A stretch of DNA of 64,000 nucleotides, from the NCBI GenBank assembly GCA_964405735.1, contig CAYOPD010000003.1, positions 1 to 64,000 on the forward strand, written 5' to 3'. Shown piece by piece: positions 44,129 to 53,562 of this stretch; within the stretch, counting starts at the first letter, position 1, and every line of letters starts with the position of its first letter. The notes beneath the pieces are model-generated. The model had not been told where the DNA came from and made no database searches. It worked only from the letters and a program-made list of their open reading frames with translations. This stretch comes from JADJLQ01 sp964405735. Lineage in GTDB: Bacteria; Bacteroidota; Bacteroidia; Chitinophagales; Saprospiraceae. The translations under genes were made by a program, and so were the position numbers.

Positions 44129-44926
44129 GTGGGTGTGGTGGAAAAAGCTAATTATATACACGGGGTATCTCCCGATGAGCAGGCGCGTCTCCAATTGCTC
44201 AATGAACTGACGAATCAATCCTTCCTTGATTTTTTACAACTCAATGGTTATGAAGAGGTGCTGGAATTGGGTTCCGGCCTGGGCATTCTTTGCGCCCAGG
44301 TAGCCCGGCTGTTACACCGGGGCAGGGCGGTTGGCATTGAATTGTCCAAAACCCAATTGGGTAAAGCCCCGCGGTTCCCTTCCAACCTGGAATTTGTCAT
44401 GGGCGACGTGCATGAATTGCCTTTTGACGATGCTTCTTTCGACGTGGTCTATGGAAGGTATATCCTCGAACACATCAGCAATCCTCCCGGTGCGCTCAAA
44501 GAAGCCTACCGGGTGCTTCGGCCAAACGGTAAAATCTATTTTCAGGAAAACAGCATCCTGTGGATGGAGTTTTACCCTTCCTGTCCTCATTTTATGCATG
44601 CCTGGAAGAAATTTGCCCAATTACAGAATTTCCTGGGCGGTGATGCCATGATCGGGATTAAACTTTTCGACCGGTTGAAAAAAGCGGGTTTCAGAAACCT
44701 GGAAATTTCCCTGGCCCCCGAATTACATACCGCCGACTCACCGCATTTTAAATCCTGGATAGCCAATCTCATCGGTAATCTAAGAAGCGCCGAGAAAAAA
44801 TTGCTGGAAAAACAATTTCTCAATGCTTCTGAATTCCTGCACGCCGTCAATGAATTGGAAGAATTTATGGTTCATCCCCAGGCATCCACCTATTTTGCCT
44901 GGAACCGGATCTCCGGTGTAAAATAA
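44129..44926 (+). CDS. SAM-dependent class I methyltransferase
   Basis: The 265-residue protein starts at GTG. Motif I reads EVLELGSGLGILCAQ at about residues 42-56, followed by AVGIELSKTQLG, FVMGDVHELPFDDASFDVVY (motif II and post-II) and YRVLRPNGKIYF. This is the Methyltransf_11/UbiE-like group; the substrate cannot be told. It is divergent from ktrB (121 bp between them, no clear promoter) and converges with murB, whose stop codon is 8 bp away. Confidence 0.85.
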   Translation: MGVVEKANYIHGVSPDEQARLQLLNELTNQSFLDFLQLNGYEEVLELGSGLGILCAQVARLLHRGRAVGIELSKTQLGKAPRFPSNLEFVMGDVHELPFDDASFDVVYGRYILEHISNPPGALKEAYRVLRPNGKIYFQENSILWMEFYPSCPHFMHAWKKFAQLQNFLGGDAMIGIKLFDRLKKAGFRNLEISLAPELHTADSPHFKSWIANLIGNLRSAEKKLLEKQFLNASEFLHAVNELEEFMVHPQASTYFAWNRISGVK

Positions 44927-44934
44927 AGACCGTC

Positions 44935-45942
44935 CTACCAGATATTGATTTCGGGTTCCAGCAGGATCCCGAATTTTTGCCGTACATCCTCCTGCACGGT
45001 TTGGGCAAAATCCCGGATCTCAGCCCCGGTAGCCCCACCGAGGTTGACAATGACCAGGGCCTGTTTTTCGTAACAGCCCACCCTGCCTGTCTTTCTGCCT
45101 TTCCAACCCGCCTGATCGATAAGCCACCCTGCAGGTACTTTTACCAGTCCCGGCTGAAAGCTATAATGCGGAGCATCCGGTTTAATGGACTGGAGCTTCT
45201 GATAATTTGCTTCAGTAAGCACCGGGTTTTTAAAAAAAGAACCGGCATTGCCCAAACGGGCCGGATCGGGCAACTTATTCTGCCTGATTTCAATGACCGC
45301 CCGGTGCACATCCATTATACCGGGATGCTCGATGTGCTGTTCGAAAAGTTTTTTTTCCACATCGGCATACCGGGTATTGACCTGCGGATGTTTGTCCAAT
45401 TGCAAGGTCACACTGAGAATAAAAAACCTGTTTTTATACCCGGCCTCCTTGAATATGCTGTGCCGGTAGCCAAACCGGCATTCTTCTTTTTGAAAAACCG
45501 AGATCGATCCGGCCACCAGATCAAGGGCTTCGACATGCAGCACGACGTCTTTAATCTCTACCCCGTAGGCGCCGATGTTTTGCATGGGAGCAGCCCCCAC
45601 GGTACCGGGAATCAGGGAAAGGTTTTCAACACCCCCCCAACCCCTTGCCACCGCCCATTGGACAAACTGGTGCCAATTTTCACCCCCGTTTACCCTGACT
45701 CTTGCAGATCCGGCATCCTCCCCGATGACGGATATGCCTTTCATTTCATTTTTAATGACCAGGACATCCAGGTCCCGGGTAATCAGGATATTGCTTCCCC
45801 CCCCCAGGATCAGTGGTCTTTCAAACCGGCGGGCCAGGGCCAGGAATTCTTCAGGGGCCCTCACGGTGGCAAAATATCTTGCCCTTTGATCCACTCCGAA
45901 GGTATTGCATGAAGCCAAAGAATAGTTTTCCAGTATCTCCAT
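44935..45942 (-). CDS. murB: UDP-N-acetylenolpyruvoylglucosamine reductase
   Basis: The 335-residue FAD enzyme reduces UDP-GlcNAc-enolpyruvate to UDP-MurNAc. RPLILGGGSNILIT binds FAD, LSLIPGTVGAAPMQNIGAYG is the core signature, and RLGNAGSFFKNPVLTEANY contains the catalytic Ser of type I MurB; the C-terminal ALVIVNLGGATGAEI is conserved. It lies outside the dcw cluster, 8 bp after the MsbA-like exporter gene and on its strand. Confidence 0.96.
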   Translation of the reverse strand: MEILENYSLASCNTFGVDQRARYFATVRAPEEFLALARRFERPLILGGGSNILITRDLDVLVIKNEMKGISVIGEDAGSARVRVNGGENWHQFVQWAVARGWGGVENLSLIPGTVGAAPMQNIGAYGVEIKDVVLHVEALDLVAGSISVFQKEECRFGYRHSIFKEAGYKNRFFILSVTLQLDKHPQVNTRYADVEKKLFEQHIEHPGIMDVHRAVIEIRQNKLPDPARLGNAGSFFKNPVLTEANYQKLQSIKPDAPHYSFQPGLVKVPAGWLIDQAGWKGRKTGRVGCYEKQALVIVNLGGATGAEIRDFAQTVQEDVRQKFGILLEPEINIW

Positions 45943-45950
45943 AGCTGGTT

Positions 45951-47792
45951 TTAGACCCGGGTTTCTTCCGGCTTGACCAATTCCTTATTACCCTCAAACT
46001 GCAGTCTGGCCAGGTTGCTGTAAGCCCCGTTGGGGATGGCCGACAGGTCCTCATGGGTTCCTTGTTCGACGATTTTCCCATTTTCAAGCACGTAAATACA
46101 ATCAACATCCCGAATGGTGGAGAGCCGATGTGCAATGATGATGGAAGTGCGTCCTTCCATCAGGACCTTCAAAGCATCCTGGACCACTTTTTCGGATTCC
46201 GCATCAAGGGCCGAGGTGGCTTCGTCGAGGATGAGGATGGTGGGGTTTCTCAATACGGCACGGGCAATGGCAATCCTTTGTTTTTGTCCGCCCGACAATT
46301 TAATACCCCTTTCACCTACGATGGTTTCAAATTTTTCCGGAAAACCATTGATAAAATCCCAGCAGTTGGATTTGCGGGCCGCCATCATCAATTCTTCCTC
46401 CGAAGCGCCCGGCTTTCCATACAATATATTTTCCCGAATGGTGCCACCAAACAAAAGCACTTCCTGGGGCACAATGCCAAAATGCCTACGGTATGCAGAG
46501 ATTTCATAGTCTTTATAATCTTTGTTACCCACCAGGATCTGTCCTCCCTTGATCTCATAAAAACGCAGCAGGACCTGGGCGATGGTGGATTTGCCCACCC
46601 CGCTCGATCCTACAAAAGCGATCTTTTGACCTGCTCCAATGGTGAAGGAAATCCCTTTCAGGACATCAATATCCAGCCTGCTGGGATAAGCGAATTCCAC
46701 CTTGTCAAACCGGATACTGGCTTCCATGGGCACCTCGACCGGGCTGGTCGCCTGGTCCATATTGATTTCAGCTTCTTTGCCCAGGATTTCTTTTATTCGT
46801 TCGGTACCGCCAATCACAGAGACCAATTGGGTGTAAAAGGATCCAAGGCTGGCGATGGCCACTCCAATGGTAGCGGTAAACGTAAAGACATTAAGCAGAT
46901 CACCAGGGCTCATGGAGCCATTTTGTACATATTTCGCGCCCAGCCAGATCACAAAAAACAAAGCGCCGAATAATGCAATGATGATATAGGTTCCAAACAA
47001 AGCCCGGTATTTCGACAACCGGAGTGCAACGCCCACCAGGCTGGTAATTTTTTTTTCATAGCGGTGATATTCGTAGGGTTCGTTGGTGAATGACTTTACG
47101 GTATAGATGGCCTGAAGGGTCTCGTCCACAATAACATTGGTATTGGCCAGTTCCTCCTGTCTTTTTTTAGATTCCTTCCGGATAAAACGGCCGAAAAACA
47201 TGGCCCCGAATACGATCACCGGAAATACGGCAAGCATGATCACGGACAAACGTGGCGTAGAAACCAGGAGGAAAAGAATGCCCCCGATGAGGATGATCAC
47301 CTGGCGAATGAATTCCGCAAGCGTGATGGAAAAAGCGGCATACAACTGGTCCACATCACTGGCCAGGCGGCTGCTGATCTCCCCTACCCTTGCTTTTTCG
47401 TAAAATGGAAAGGGCAGGGTCACCAGTTTATGATAAAGGTCTTTCCGCAGGTCCGCAGTGCCCTTTTCACTAACCACGGCAAACAACATGACCCGGAAAT
47501 AAGATATGACGCCCTGGATGACGAGGTAAACAAACAACAACAAGCCCATTTGCGTCAGGCTGAATTTCCAGGCAGATTTCCCGAGGGCGATGTCCAGCAT
47601 CTCCCCGCTCAGCGGGAGCAAGGCCATAAATAACAGACTGGAAAGGGCCAGCAGGACCAGGCCACCGATGAACTGCCATCGGTAGGGTCTGATGTATTTA
47701 AAAACATAAAGGGATTCTTGGAGCCGGGCCCAGTTCATCCTGGGTTTGGATTCCGGCAGTCCCGTTTTTTCTGATTTGTCCGATTCTGCCAT
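45951..47792 (-). CDS. MsbA-like ABC exporter (fused membrane and ATPase domains)
   Basis: With the start MAESDKSEKTG the protein has 613 residues; a frame four residues longer exists. Six membrane helices fill about 25-300 (for example FIGGLVLLALSSLLFMALLP), followed by the ATPase domain with Walker A VGSSGVGKST near residue 400, LSGGQKQRIAIARAV and ILILDEATSALDAES. Half-size exporters of this type flip lipids (MsbA, LPS core-lipid A) or expel drugs. Lipid A is plausible for this organism but sequence does not settle it. It is upstream of murB in one short operon. Confidence 0.9.
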   Translation of the reverse strand: MAESDKSEKTGLPESKPRMNWARLQESLYVFKYIRPYRWQFIGGLVLLALSSLLFMALLPLSGEMLDIALGKSAWKFSLTQMGLLLFVYLVIQGVISYFRVMLFAVVSEKGTADLRKDLYHKLVTLPFPFYEKARVGEISSRLASDVDQLYAAFSITLAEFIRQVIILIGGILFLLVSTPRLSVIMLAVFPVIVFGAMFFGRFIRKESKKRQEELANTNVIVDETLQAIYTVKSFTNEPYEYHRYEKKITSLVGVALRLSKYRALFGTYIIIALFGALFFVIWLGAKYVQNGSMSPGDLLNVFTFTATIGVAIASLGSFYTQLVSVIGGTERIKEILGKEAEINMDQATSPVEVPMEASIRFDKVEFAYPSRLDIDVLKGISFTIGAGQKIAFVGSSGVGKSTIAQVLLRFYEIKGGQILVGNKDYKDYEISAYRRHFGIVPQEVLLFGGTIRENILYGKPGASEEELMMAARKSNCWDFINGFPEKFETIVGERGIKLSGGQKQRIAIARAVLRNPTILILDEATSALDAESEKVVQDALKVLMEGRTSIIIAHRLSTIRDVDCIYVLENGKIVEQGTHEDLSAIPNGAYSNLARLQFEGNKELVKPEETRV

Positions 47793-47877
47793 AAAGCAGG
47801 GCAAAGGTAGGAATTAAGCCCCCGCCCATTTGAAATAAAATAATTCAAGACCCCGTTACCCATTGAAGCGATCGGAT

Positions 47878-49659
47878 ATGGGTAAAACATTTAAACATCT
47901 CATGGCCCTCTTGTTGTTTCCCTGGATGTTATCCGGGGCTACGTATTATGTATCGCCTCGGGGAAACGATAACAATTCGGGATTGAGTCCGGCAAGCGCC
48001 TTCCGCACCCTTCAGAAATCGGCTAACACCGTCATTGCCGGGGATTCCGTACTCGTCGCGGACAGCACCTATGCCGGTTTTGACATCCGGACTTCAGGCA
48101 CAGCAGCCAATCCAATCGTTTTTCTTGCCATGACCGGCCAGGTGATTATAAACCGGCGAAATTCCGTCACTGCAGACGGGATCAATATTGAAGAGGCGGA
48201 CTGGATCGAGATCAGGGGTTTCAGGGTAGTTAACCAACCCAGGGCAGGCATCCGGGCGGTGAATGCCGATCATATTACCATCCGGTACAATACCTGCCTC
48301 AACAATTTCAAATGGGGCATTTTCACCGGATTTACTAATGACTTCCTCGCTGAGTACAATGAATGCGCAAATTCGGTGGACGAACACGGCATTTACGTGT
48401 CCAACAGCAGCGACCGGGCCATCGTGAGATACAATGTATCACACCATAACCGGGCTGCAGGCCTTCATTTCAACGGGGATATCAGCCAGGGCGGGGACGG
48501 CATCAATCATGATCCGCAGGTTTATGGCAACATCCTCTACCGCAATGGATTGGGTGGCGGCGCCGCCATCAATATGGACGGGAATCAAAACGCCCTGATC
48601 TATAACAACCTCTTGTATGATAATTATGCAACCGGCATCGCCTTATACCAGATAGACGGAGGCGGCCCCTCTACCAATGCCAAAATCTATCACAACACGA
48701 TAGTCCAGGATCCTTCAGCCCGCTGGTGCATCCTGTTGACGGACGGCGCTTCCGGCGCCACGCTACGCAACAATATTCTGATCAACCGGCACTCTTTCCG
48801 CGGGGTCATCAACATTGATCCGGTTTCCCGCAGCGGTTTCAGCAGCAATTACAATGTAATGACCAATTGGTTTACCCTGAATGATGGCAATTCCAGACTG
48901 GATTCTGCGGCCTGGAAAGCCCTGGGTTACGATCTCAATTCTTTCTTTTCTGCAAGTTTATCCAATCTTTTCGTAAACTATGCCGGTGCTGACCTGCATC
49001 TTGCTCCCGGAGCCAAAGCCATAAACTTCGGCGTCGCTCCGCTTTCACCGGCCATACTGACCGATCTTACCGGCAATTCAAGATCCACAGGAGGCGCTCC
49101 CGATGCGGGCGCTTATGAGTCATTATCAGGAGCCCTGCCCTTATACTGGACCCAGGCTTCTATACGAAGGAAGGCCAAATTCGTTGAAATAAGAGGTACC
49201 CTGGAGACTGATGAGGAGATTGAAAAAATATCCCTTGAAAAATGGAATGAGTTGGCCGGAGTCTTTGAGCCCCGCGACTCCCAGACGCCTTCATTTTCAT
49301 CCGGGAGCCTGAGCATCGTTTTCAAAGTTCCTGCATCAGGTGGAAAGCATATATACCGTCTGGTTGCAGAAAGCTTCTCCGGGAAGAATATTCCATCCCG
49401 GGACCTGCTGATTCAGCTTCCCTATGAAGATTGGTCGGTGTTTCCCAATCCATCTTCCGGTTTAATTTTCCTCAGGCTCGACGAACCGGATGTAAAATCC
49501 CTGGTCATCCGGGATGCCACCGGCAGGGTGATACGGACGATTGGATTGTGCGGGGAGCCTGTATGCATACACGACCTGCCACCAGGGCAATATCTGCTCA
49601 CCCTGATGCAAGGCATCATTCCTCAAGGGCAAAAATGGATTCTGAAAACCGGGGATTAA
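47878..49659 (+). CDS. Secreted right-handed beta-helix protein with T9SS tail
   Basis: Starting at MGKTFKHLMALLLF (an ATG five codons upstream is also open), the protein has 593 residues. A signal peptide precedes ATYYVSPRGNDNNSGLSPAS, the N-terminal cap of pectate-lyase-like parallel beta helices. Repeating coils with N-rich turns follow (IRYNTCLNNF, AIVRYNVSHHN, ALIYNNLLYDN, AKIYHNTIVQD). The last 80 residues contain SVFPNPSSGLIFLRLDEPDV and a terminal strand, a type A T9SS sorting domain. It likely binds or cleaves an extracellular polysaccharide; no catalytic residues can be assigned by eye. Confidence 0.9.
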   Translation: MGKTFKHLMALLLFPWMLSGATYYVSPRGNDNNSGLSPASAFRTLQKSANTVIAGDSVLVADSTYAGFDIRTSGTAANPIVFLAMTGQVIINRRNSVTADGINIEEADWIEIRGFRVVNQPRAGIRAVNADHITIRYNTCLNNFKWGIFTGFTNDFLAEYNECANSVDEHGIYVSNSSDRAIVRYNVSHHNRAAGLHFNGDISQGGDGINHDPQVYGNILYRNGLGGGAAINMDGNQNALIYNNLLYDNYATGIALYQIDGGGPSTNAKIYHNTIVQDPSARWCILLTDGASGATLRNNILINRHSFRGVINIDPVSRSGFSSNYNVMTNWFTLNDGNSRLDSAAWKALGYDLNSFFSASLSNLFVNYAGADLHLAPGAKAINFGVAPLSPAILTDLTGNSRSTGGAPDAGAYESLSGALPLYWTQASIRRKAKFVEIRGTLETDEEIEKISLEKWNELAGVFEPRDSQTPSFSSGSLSIVFKVPASGGKHIYRLVAESFSGKNIPSRDLLIQLPYEDWSVFPNPSSGLIFLRLDEPDVKSLVIRDATGRVIRTIGLCGEPVCIHDLPPGQYLLTLMQGIIPQGQKWILKTGD

Positions 49660-49701
49660 ACCAACGGATTACAAGTCCGGTATTTTTCAGAACTTTCAGG
49701 C

Positions 49702-50280
49702 TTGTCGTTTTATGCATACGTGGAATGGGCGGCGGCCCTTGCCGGCCTGATGAATGTGTATTTGCTGACCAGGCAAAGCATCCTGGCCTGGCCCGCAGGA
49801 TTGTTGAGTGTCTTCCTCTATATTTTTATTTTTTACCACAACCGGCTGTATTCCGATGTGATCCTCCACACCGTTTATGTGATCCTGAATATCTATGGCT
49901 GGTATCACTGGTCTCATCCTACGCACGACGGTAAAGCATTGCCGGTGACCAGGTTCAGCATGGGGCAAAATGCCTTGGTGGCCCTGGGCATCCTTGCAGC
50001 TGCCCTGGCCTGGGGTTCCTTTATGAAAAACAATACCGGGGCGGATTACGCCTATCCGGACGCCTTCATCCTGGCAGCCAGCCTGACCGCACAATACCTG
50101 ATGACCCTCAAAAAACTTGAAAATTGGATATGGTGGATCCTGGTGGATATCATCGCCATCGTCATCTATTCTCAGAAAAAGCTGGTGGTGACTGCCATTT
50201 TATATTCACTATATCTGTTCCTTTGTATCCTTGGGTTCAGCGCCTGGTACAGATCGAAAAAATTAACTACATTAAATTAA
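49702..50280 (+). CDS. pnuC: PnuC-family nicotinamide riboside transporter
   Basis: The 192-residue membrane protein starts at TTG (MSFYAYVEWAAALAGLMNVY) and has about seven helices. SILAWPAGLLSVFLYIFIFY with the YSDVILHTVYVILNIYGWYHW segment and the closing NWIWWILVDIIAIVIYSQKK are the PnuC hallmarks, where Trp and Asn residues line the nucleoside site. It imports nicotinamide riboside, a NAD precursor; some relatives take thiamine, and no riboswitch fits in the 42-bp upstream spacer. It is followed after 7 bp by a hydrolase gene. Confidence 0.92.
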   Translation: MSFYAYVEWAAALAGLMNVYLLTRQSILAWPAGLLSVFLYIFIFYHNRLYSDVILHTVYVILNIYGWYHWSHPTHDGKALPVTRFSMGQNALVALGILAAALAWGSFMKNNTGADYAYPDAFILAASLTAQYLMTLKKLENWIWWILVDIIAIVIYSQKKLVVTAILYSLYLFLCILGFSAWYRSKKLTTLN

Positions 50281-50287
50281 AATTCTG

Positions 50288-51145
50288 ATGGCCTTTCTGG
50301 AATCCATATACAGTACCCGGAGCGGAAAAAAAACTTATGTAGCCGAATATCCCATTCAGACAAGGCCTTCCGGACTCGTGATCCTGGTACACGGCCTGGG
50401 TGAGCATATTCGACGGTATGATGAACAGTTTCAATATTTCAATGTCAGGGGATATGCCTGCCTGGCTGCCGACCTTGCCGGCCATGGCAGATCGGATGGC
50501 CGGCGGGGTCTTTGGTCCACCATGGACGAACAATATGCCGTGATTGATCATCTGATCACGATAGCCAGGGACAAATACCAGGACATACCCTGGATATTGT
50601 ATGGTCACTCTATGGGTGCCACGATTGCCGCCAGGTATATGCAACTCAGGCATACCGCCATCCGGGCTGCAATGCTCACAGGCATACCGGTGAAGACCCC
50701 AAAGGATATGCCCAGGTTTATAGTCCGGGCCATTCTGGCTTCCCCGGCCTGGATAAAAAACATCACCATTAAAAACGGCTTGAATATTCAGTCCTTATGC
50801 GGGGATCCCCAGGTAGTCGAAAAATATCTCGCCGATCCACTGGTCCATGACCGGGTCAGCCTGGGAGCTGGCGCCACCATTTTGGACAATGCATACCTTT
50901 TGCTCCATACTCCCTGGACTCCGCCATACCCGGTGCTGGTCATGCATGGCGAACTGGACAAAATAAGTTATGCCGAAGGCAGCACCCTTTTAAAATCCTT
51001 CTGGAAGAAAAACACAGACCTCAAGATCTGGCCGGGAATGATGCATGAAATCCACCATGAAACCGAAAAACAGAAGGTCTGGGACCACATGCTTTGCTGG
51101 CTGGATGATCTTCCAGGGAAAAAACCCGATAACCAGCTTTCATGA
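50288..51145 (+). CDS. Alpha/beta hydrolase, monoacylglycerol lipase-like
   Basis: The 285-residue protein has HGLGEHIRRYDEQFQYF, the lid-side motif of lysophospholipase/monoglyceride lipases, DLAGHGRSDGRRG, the nucleophile elbow ILYGHSMGATIAARY with Ser108, VLVMHGELDKISY with the catalytic Asp and WPGMMHEIHHE with the catalytic His. No signal peptide, so it is cytoplasmic. It overlaps the following potassium channel gene by 4 bp (ATGA). Confidence 0.9.
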   Translation: MAFLESIYSTRSGKKTYVAEYPIQTRPSGLVILVHGLGEHIRRYDEQFQYFNVRGYACLAADLAGHGRSDGRRGLWSTMDEQYAVIDHLITIARDKYQDIPWILYGHSMGATIAARYMQLRHTAIRAAMLTGIPVKTPKDMPRFIVRAILASPAWIKNITIKNGLNIQSLCGDPQVVEKYLADPLVHDRVSLGAGATILDNAYLLLHTPWTPPYPVLVMHGELDKISYAEGSTLLKSFWKKNTDLKIWPGMMHEIHHETEKQKVWDHMLCWLDDLPGKKPDNQLS

Positions 51146-51951
51146 AACCAACGCATAAATATCTCTTTGAGACCATTTTTGAAGCCGATACCCCGGCCGG
51201 CAAAAAATTCGATGTGGTGCTCATGGTCCTCATCGTCCTGAGTGTCCTCCTGGCCAATCTGGAAACCTTGTCCAATCTGCCAGCCCCGGTGCGTTTCCTG
51301 TTTTTTATTCTCGAATGGGTATTTACCGTAATATTTACGATTGAATTTATACTGCGGCTGATCGTTGCCCCAAAACCTTTAAAGTACATACTGAGCCCCT
51401 ATGGGATAATAGACTTTATAGCCATCATTCCTACTTACCTGAGCCTGATCCTCACAGGTACCCATGCGATCATTATTGTGAGGGCCTTGCGGCTGCTAAG
51501 GGTTTTCCGTTTGTTTAACATGTCCGGCTATGTCAACCAGGGCGCCATCCTCATTTCGGCATTTAAACGCGCCAAGGACAAGATCATCATCTTTTTGTTT
51601 TTCATATTTATTGTTGTAAACATTGTCGGAGCCCTGATTTATATGCTCGAACACCCGGCCAATCCCAGTTTTGATTCGCTTCCACGAAGCGTTTACTGGG
51701 CTATTGTAACCCTGACGAGTCTGGGATATGGAGACATTGTACCCAAATCCGCTTTCGGTCAGTTGCTGGCCTCGTTGGTCATGATCCTGGGTTATGCAGT
51801 TATTGCCGTTCCCGCAGGCCTGATTACAAAAGAATATTCCAGAACCGGTAAACCGATTAATCTCTCCAACCAGGTTTGCCCACATTGTTTTAAAGAAGGT
51901 CACCAAACAGATGCAATCTATTGCAGGGCTTGTGGCCACCTGCTCAATTGA
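51142..51951 (+). CDS. Voltage-gated potassium channel with a C-terminal zinc ribbon
   Basis: The 269-residue protein has S1-S6: FDVVLMVLIVLSVLLANL, FFILEWVFTVIFTIEFILRL, a DFIAIIPTYLSL segment, S4 with regularly spaced Arg (VRALRLLRVFRLF), S5 (IIIFLFFIFIVVNIVGALI) and S6. The pore loop SVYWAIVTLTSLGYGDIVP bears the filter SLGYGD, where Leu replaces the usual Val or Ile. After S6, 40 residues end in CPHCFKEGHQTDAIYCRACG, a four-Cys zinc ribbon not usual in bacterial Kv channels. It is the last gene of the pnuC-hydrolase-channel operon. Confidence 0.9.
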   Translation: MKPTHKYLFETIFEADTPAGKKFDVVLMVLIVLSVLLANLETLSNLPAPVRFLFFILEWVFTVIFTIEFILRLIVAPKPLKYILSPYGIIDFIAIIPTYLSLILTGTHAIIIVRALRLLRVFRLFNMSGYVNQGAILISAFKRAKDKIIIFLFFIFIVVNIVGALIYMLEHPANPSFDSLPRSVYWAIVTLTSLGYGDIVPKSAFGQLLASLVMILGYAVIAVPAGLITKEYSRTGKPINLSNQVCPHCFKEGHQTDAIYCRACGHLLN

Positions 51952-52000
51952 ATGGAAGGAGGGTTTGCAATAAACCCCGAGCTAGAGCATTCCCATCGTT

Positions 52001-52040
52001 ATTAAATAAAAAGCGGCCATCCAATTCAAATGGACGGCCG
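52001..52040 (-). terminator. Terminator of the dcw cluster after ftsZ
   Basis: On the minus strand CGGCCGTCC pairs with GGATGGCCG (one mismatch) around a 9-nt loop and is followed by CTTTTTATTT. It lies 46 bp after the ftsZ stop codon, and the K channel gene converges on it from the other side. Confidence 0.8.
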
Positions 52041-52086
52041 GATTATGTGTAAAACCAATTAATAGAAATAAGGCCGCAAAATAATT

Positions 52087-53508
52087 TCAGTCTACATTGT
52101 CGTACAGGTAGGAATTGTTTTCCCGGATCTGGGGTTCATCGTCATTGGAAAGTGTCCATTTGGGCGCAGGCTGATCTTTGGAAGAAGGTACATCGTCCAG
52201 AGGAATATTGCGGCGGAGGTAAGCCGGCTGGTTTTCCATTTCCGTGGTGTTGCGCATCTGGTGCATCTGAAACCGCATTTTGCGGCCGGTCTCAGACCTC
52301 GTTTCAGCGCCAATTTGACGCGCTTTCTTTTCTTCTTCCGGGCGGCCAGAATTTTCATGGCCGGTTTCTGAGCGGATAAAGGGCTCTTCCTGGTTTTTGA
52401 TCATGGGTTCACGATAAGAAGGTTCAAACTCAATGGTTTTGTCATTGGCATGGTCCCCGATATCAAAAACCTCATGCATGGGGGCTTTGGGTTTTTCTTC
52501 CTCCAGCGAAACCTTGATTTTCTCCCGGATCTCCACCGGCTTTTGACCGAAATTCTGTTCAAATCCGGTGGCAATGACCGTCACACAGATCTGATCTTCG
52601 AGCCTTTCATCAAAACAATTTCCCCAAATGATATCCGTTCCGTAACCGGCTTCTTCCTGGACATACTCCGTGATCTCATAAATTTCATCCATGGTGACTT
52701 CCTGGGAACCATAGGATATGTTCAACAAAATATGTTGTGCGCCACGGATTTCATTTTCTTCCAGCAGAGGTGAACTCAGGGCATCCACAGCCGCACGGTA
52801 TGCACGCCGTTCGCCCGAAGCAGATGCGGTGCCCATGATCGCCACTCCGCTGTTGCGCATGACCGTGTTGACATCTTCAAAATCCACATTGATTTTGCCG
52901 GGCATGGTGATGATCTCAGCAATGCCTCTCGCCGCGGTAGACAGGATGTTGTCCGCGTTTCCAAAGGCTTCGCTCAACGGAAGGTTGCCATAGATCTGGC
53001 GCAGTTTTTCATTGGAAATGATGATGAGGGCATCCACATTCCTTTTCATTTCTTCGATGCCTTCGATGGCCTGTTCTCTCCTGCGCTTGCCTTCGAATGG
53101 GAAAGGCACCGTGACAATGCCCACGGTGAGAATATCAAGTTCACGGGCAATTTTAGCCACAATGGGGGCCGCTCCCGTACCCGTACCACCACCCATGCCG
53201 GCCGTGATAAACACCATCTTTGTATTTTCATTGATGAGGGCCTGTATTTCCTCCAGGGATTCAATGCAGGCTTGTTTGCCAACATTGGGCTTGGATCCCG
53301 CTCCGCGACCGGCGGTGAGATGAGGGCCCAACTGGATTTTTACCGGGACAGGGCTGGTCTCCATGGCCTGGTTGTCGGTATTGCAGATGATAAAGTCAAC
53401 CCCCACAATACCTTGCCGGTACATATGGGACACTGCATTGCTTCCCCCGCCACCGACACCGATCACCTTGATGATATTTCCGGATTCTTTTGGTATTTCG
53501 AACTTCAT
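52087..53508 (-). CDS. ftsZ: Cell division protein FtsZ
   Basis: The 473-residue tubulin-like GTPase forms the division ring. GVGGGGSNAVSHM is at residues 17-29, FITAGMGGGTGTGAAP with the tubulin signature GGGTGTG at 106-112, and NVDFEDVNTVM provides the T7 loop region that completes the neighbour's active site. After about residue 320 comes an unusually long, charged linker rich in Glu, Arg and Asn, then the conserved terminus NNSYLYDNVD. Last gene of the dcw cluster, 54 bp after ftsA. Confidence 0.97.
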   Translation of the reverse strand: MKFEIPKESGNIIKVIGVGGGGSNAVSHMYRQGIVGVDFIICNTDNQAMETSPVPVKIQLGPHLTAGRGAGSKPNVGKQACIESLEEIQALINENTKMVFITAGMGGGTGTGAAPIVAKIARELDILTVGIVTVPFPFEGKRRREQAIEGIEEMKRNVDALIIISNEKLRQIYGNLPLSEAFGNADNILSTAARGIAEIITMPGKINVDFEDVNTVMRNSGVAIMGTASASGERRAYRAAVDALSSPLLEENEIRGAQHILLNISYGSQEVTMDEIYEITEYVQEEAGYGTDIIWGNCFDERLEDQICVTVIATGFEQNFGQKPVEIREKIKVSLEEEKPKAPMHEVFDIGDHANDKTIEFEPSYREPMIKNQEEPFIRSETGHENSGRPEEEKKARQIGAETRSETGRKMRFQMHQMRNTTEMENQPAYLRRNIPLDDVPSSKDQPAPKWTLSNDDEPQIRENNSYLYDNVD

Positions 53509-53562
53509 GGTTTATAGTTTTAATATTTTTGAAATCTTGAGTCTTAATCCTCCCCGGTTTTA

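Noticed and set aside
44977..45912. 311-codon frame opposite murB
   Set aside because: murB on the other strand has all its motifs; the antisense product shows no domain or start signal.
49660..49701. NAD- or thiamine-responsive riboswitch upstream of pnuC
   Set aside because: The spacer is only 42 bp, too short for any known riboswitch, and no conserved loops are seen.
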